Shown: positions 63,105 through 64,000 of the stretch, piece after piece | How positions within the stretch are numbered: position 1 is the stretch's first letter | Layout: the number at the start of each line of letters is the position of its first letter | NCBI GenBank assembly: GCA_039105265.1 | Contig: JAPFFF010000012.1 | Coordinates: forward strand, 3,844,001 to 3,908,000 | Length of the DNA stretch: 64,000 nt | From: Tritrichomonas musculus | Lineage: Eukaryota; Parabasalia; Tritrichomonadida; Tritrichomonadidae | Direction: 5' to 3' | Position numbers and translations under genes: made by a program | Notes under the pieces: model-generated | The model's database searches: none | What the model saw: the letters and a program-made list of their open reading frames with translations, nothing else | What the model was told of the DNA's origin: nothing

Positions 63105-63774
63105 CAATAAAATGTTAATTGATTAAATAAATAAATAAAAAAAATCTCTAAAAACTTTTTATTAAGGAGCTAAATTTTCTTAATTTTACTCTTTAAGTAC
63201 AATAGAATCTTTATTTTCATCTTGGGTACATAAAAATGACAAATGATGCTACGTCAATAGCTCCAACGAGTCATGCATAACGAAGATGATAAAATTCATT
63301 TGAAGACTTGATATTAAGATCAAATCCAAAATTCATATAATAATAGATAAAATTATAGAGTACTGATCAACAAAAGTATAGTTAGTCTTTTCTGAAGAAC
63401 CTTCAAAAAGTGGAAATCATTCAGAAAAAATAATCTAAATAAAATAATTGAAAAAAACAAATTTTTTTTTTATTTTTGCATAATTTTTACAGAGACTACA
63501 TACCGCGTAGCGGGCGTCGAGCGAGGCTGAGCAAAGCGAAGCCGAGTCGAGACCCCGCGTCTGGCGGTAAGAATCGGTAAAATTGAGAAATCCATCTGTA
63601 GTTTAAAGTAAGAAATATAAAATTTTCTTTGTTTCGTCATAAGTATATTATGGATTGAATTTAGTTTGCTATATTGATATTTTATGAAACATAATCCATT
63701 CAAAAAATTTGAATGTAAATTTACGCAAAAGTGTCAAATTCCCATATATAGTTTTACATCCTTTTCAAGATCTT
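63105..63774. other. Intergenic spacer containing a GC-rich hairpin
   Basis: Mostly A+T-rich and non-coding. The only marked structure is the GC-rich palindrome at 63483-63580. Confidence 0.55.
63483..63580. repeat. GC-rich interrupted palindrome
   Basis: The core 63501-63569 folds as TACCGC/GCGGTA, GCGGG/CCCGC, TCGA/TCGA and GGCT/AGCC, four stacked stems. Weaker pairing continues outward to AATTTT/AAAATT. It is far richer in G+C than everything around it. It could be a structured RNA, a transposon end or an incorporated foreign fragment; no family is recognised. Confidence 0.7.
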
Positions 63775-64000
63775 ATGCAGAATTTGAGCTTTTCATGTAT
63801 CCCTCCGCACTATGAATCCTTAAAAAAACAAATTTCGAACAACATAATTCGCAAAATTTATGACCAGTTTCAATTTCTCTATTATCAAAATGCAGCTGAT
63901 CTAGACAATGAAGAAAGTAATGTTGAATATGAAAAAAATATTCAAGATTTTTTATTCCAATTTTTCAAAGATTTTAAATTCATTACGTATTCAATTAAAA
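63775..64000 (+). CDS. 5' end of an unrecognised gene, running off the window
   Basis: An ATG at 63775 opens a frame of 75 codons with no stop before the window end. It begins MQNLSFSCIPPHYESLKKQI and continues RKIYDQFQFLYYQNAADLDN. The composition is protein-like and charged, unlike the chance frames nearby. No domain can be named from this short part. Confidence 0.6.
   Translation, partial: MQNLSFSCIPPHYESLKKQISNNIIRKIYDQFQFLYYQNAADLDNEESNVEYEKNIQDFLFQFFKDFKFITYSIK

Noticed and set aside
63470-63703. Minus-strand frame across the GC-rich palindrome
   Set aside because: The Arg/Pro/Thr-rich part is only the translated hairpin; the frame has no coding character on either side.

Overview
The window looks like nuclear DNA of a parabasalid flagellate close to Tritrichomonas (a T. 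foetus-like trichomonad). It is very A+T-rich. Genes are mostly long single open frames that use the standard code. The gene families are typical trichomonad expansions: BspA-like leucine-rich repeat proteins, DUF3447/ankyrin proteins, BTB-like/discoidin proteins, Sel1-repeat kinases, an R2R3 Myb protein and a class III cyclase relic. Several ATGs have a TCA-type initiator just upstream. The species is inferred from gene families, not from a marker gene.

Layout. 1-588: five copies of a 118/117-bp tandem repeat, then a MULE/FAR1-type transposase with SWIM finger and an N-terminal OB-like extension. 5115-6593 (-): a second DDE transposase whose C-terminus looks like a linker-histone (H15) winged helix. 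6.6-14.5 kb: almost gene-free, built of small elements, stem-loop repeats, a 76-bp minisatellite and one copy of a ~685-bp dispersed repeat (second, inverted copy at 36.36-37.04 kb). 14.5-23.1 kb: a small unknown gene, an intron-bearing tRNA-Tyr, a beta-helix/double-RING protein, a 1445-aa DUF3447-BspA protein, tRNA-Arg(CCT) and an R2R3 Myb. 24.7-39.4 kb: a 2154-aa orphan with BTB-like N-terminus, a DUF3447 pseudogene, a BTB-like/discoidin protein, a carrier-like protein and a TKL pseudokinase. 39.4-41.4 kb: degenerate tRNA-like pieces and a gene relic cut by a 1.0-kb TIR element. 41.7-51.7 kb: a D123 ATP-grasp/GGCT-like fusion, a broken or spliced DUF3447-ankyrin-BspA locus and a 1606-aa BspA protein. 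51.9-57.2 kb: a Sel1-repeat kinase gene split by a 1728-bp TA-flanked element with 413-bp terminal inverted repeats. 57.7-64 kb: a membrane protein with a cysteine-rich juxtamembrane tail, a PAS/cyclase pseudogene, a BTB-like protein with two discoidin domains, a GC-rich hairpin and the start of a gene that runs off the window.

No operon-like organisation is seen. Most intact genes are standalone signalling, ubiquitin, adhesion-like or regulatory genes. The strongest unusual points are the element that splits the Sel1 kinase (removing it plus one TA leaves one continuous 1202-codon frame), the transposase-H15 fusion, the D123-GGCT fusion and the two-copy dispersed non-coding repeat.
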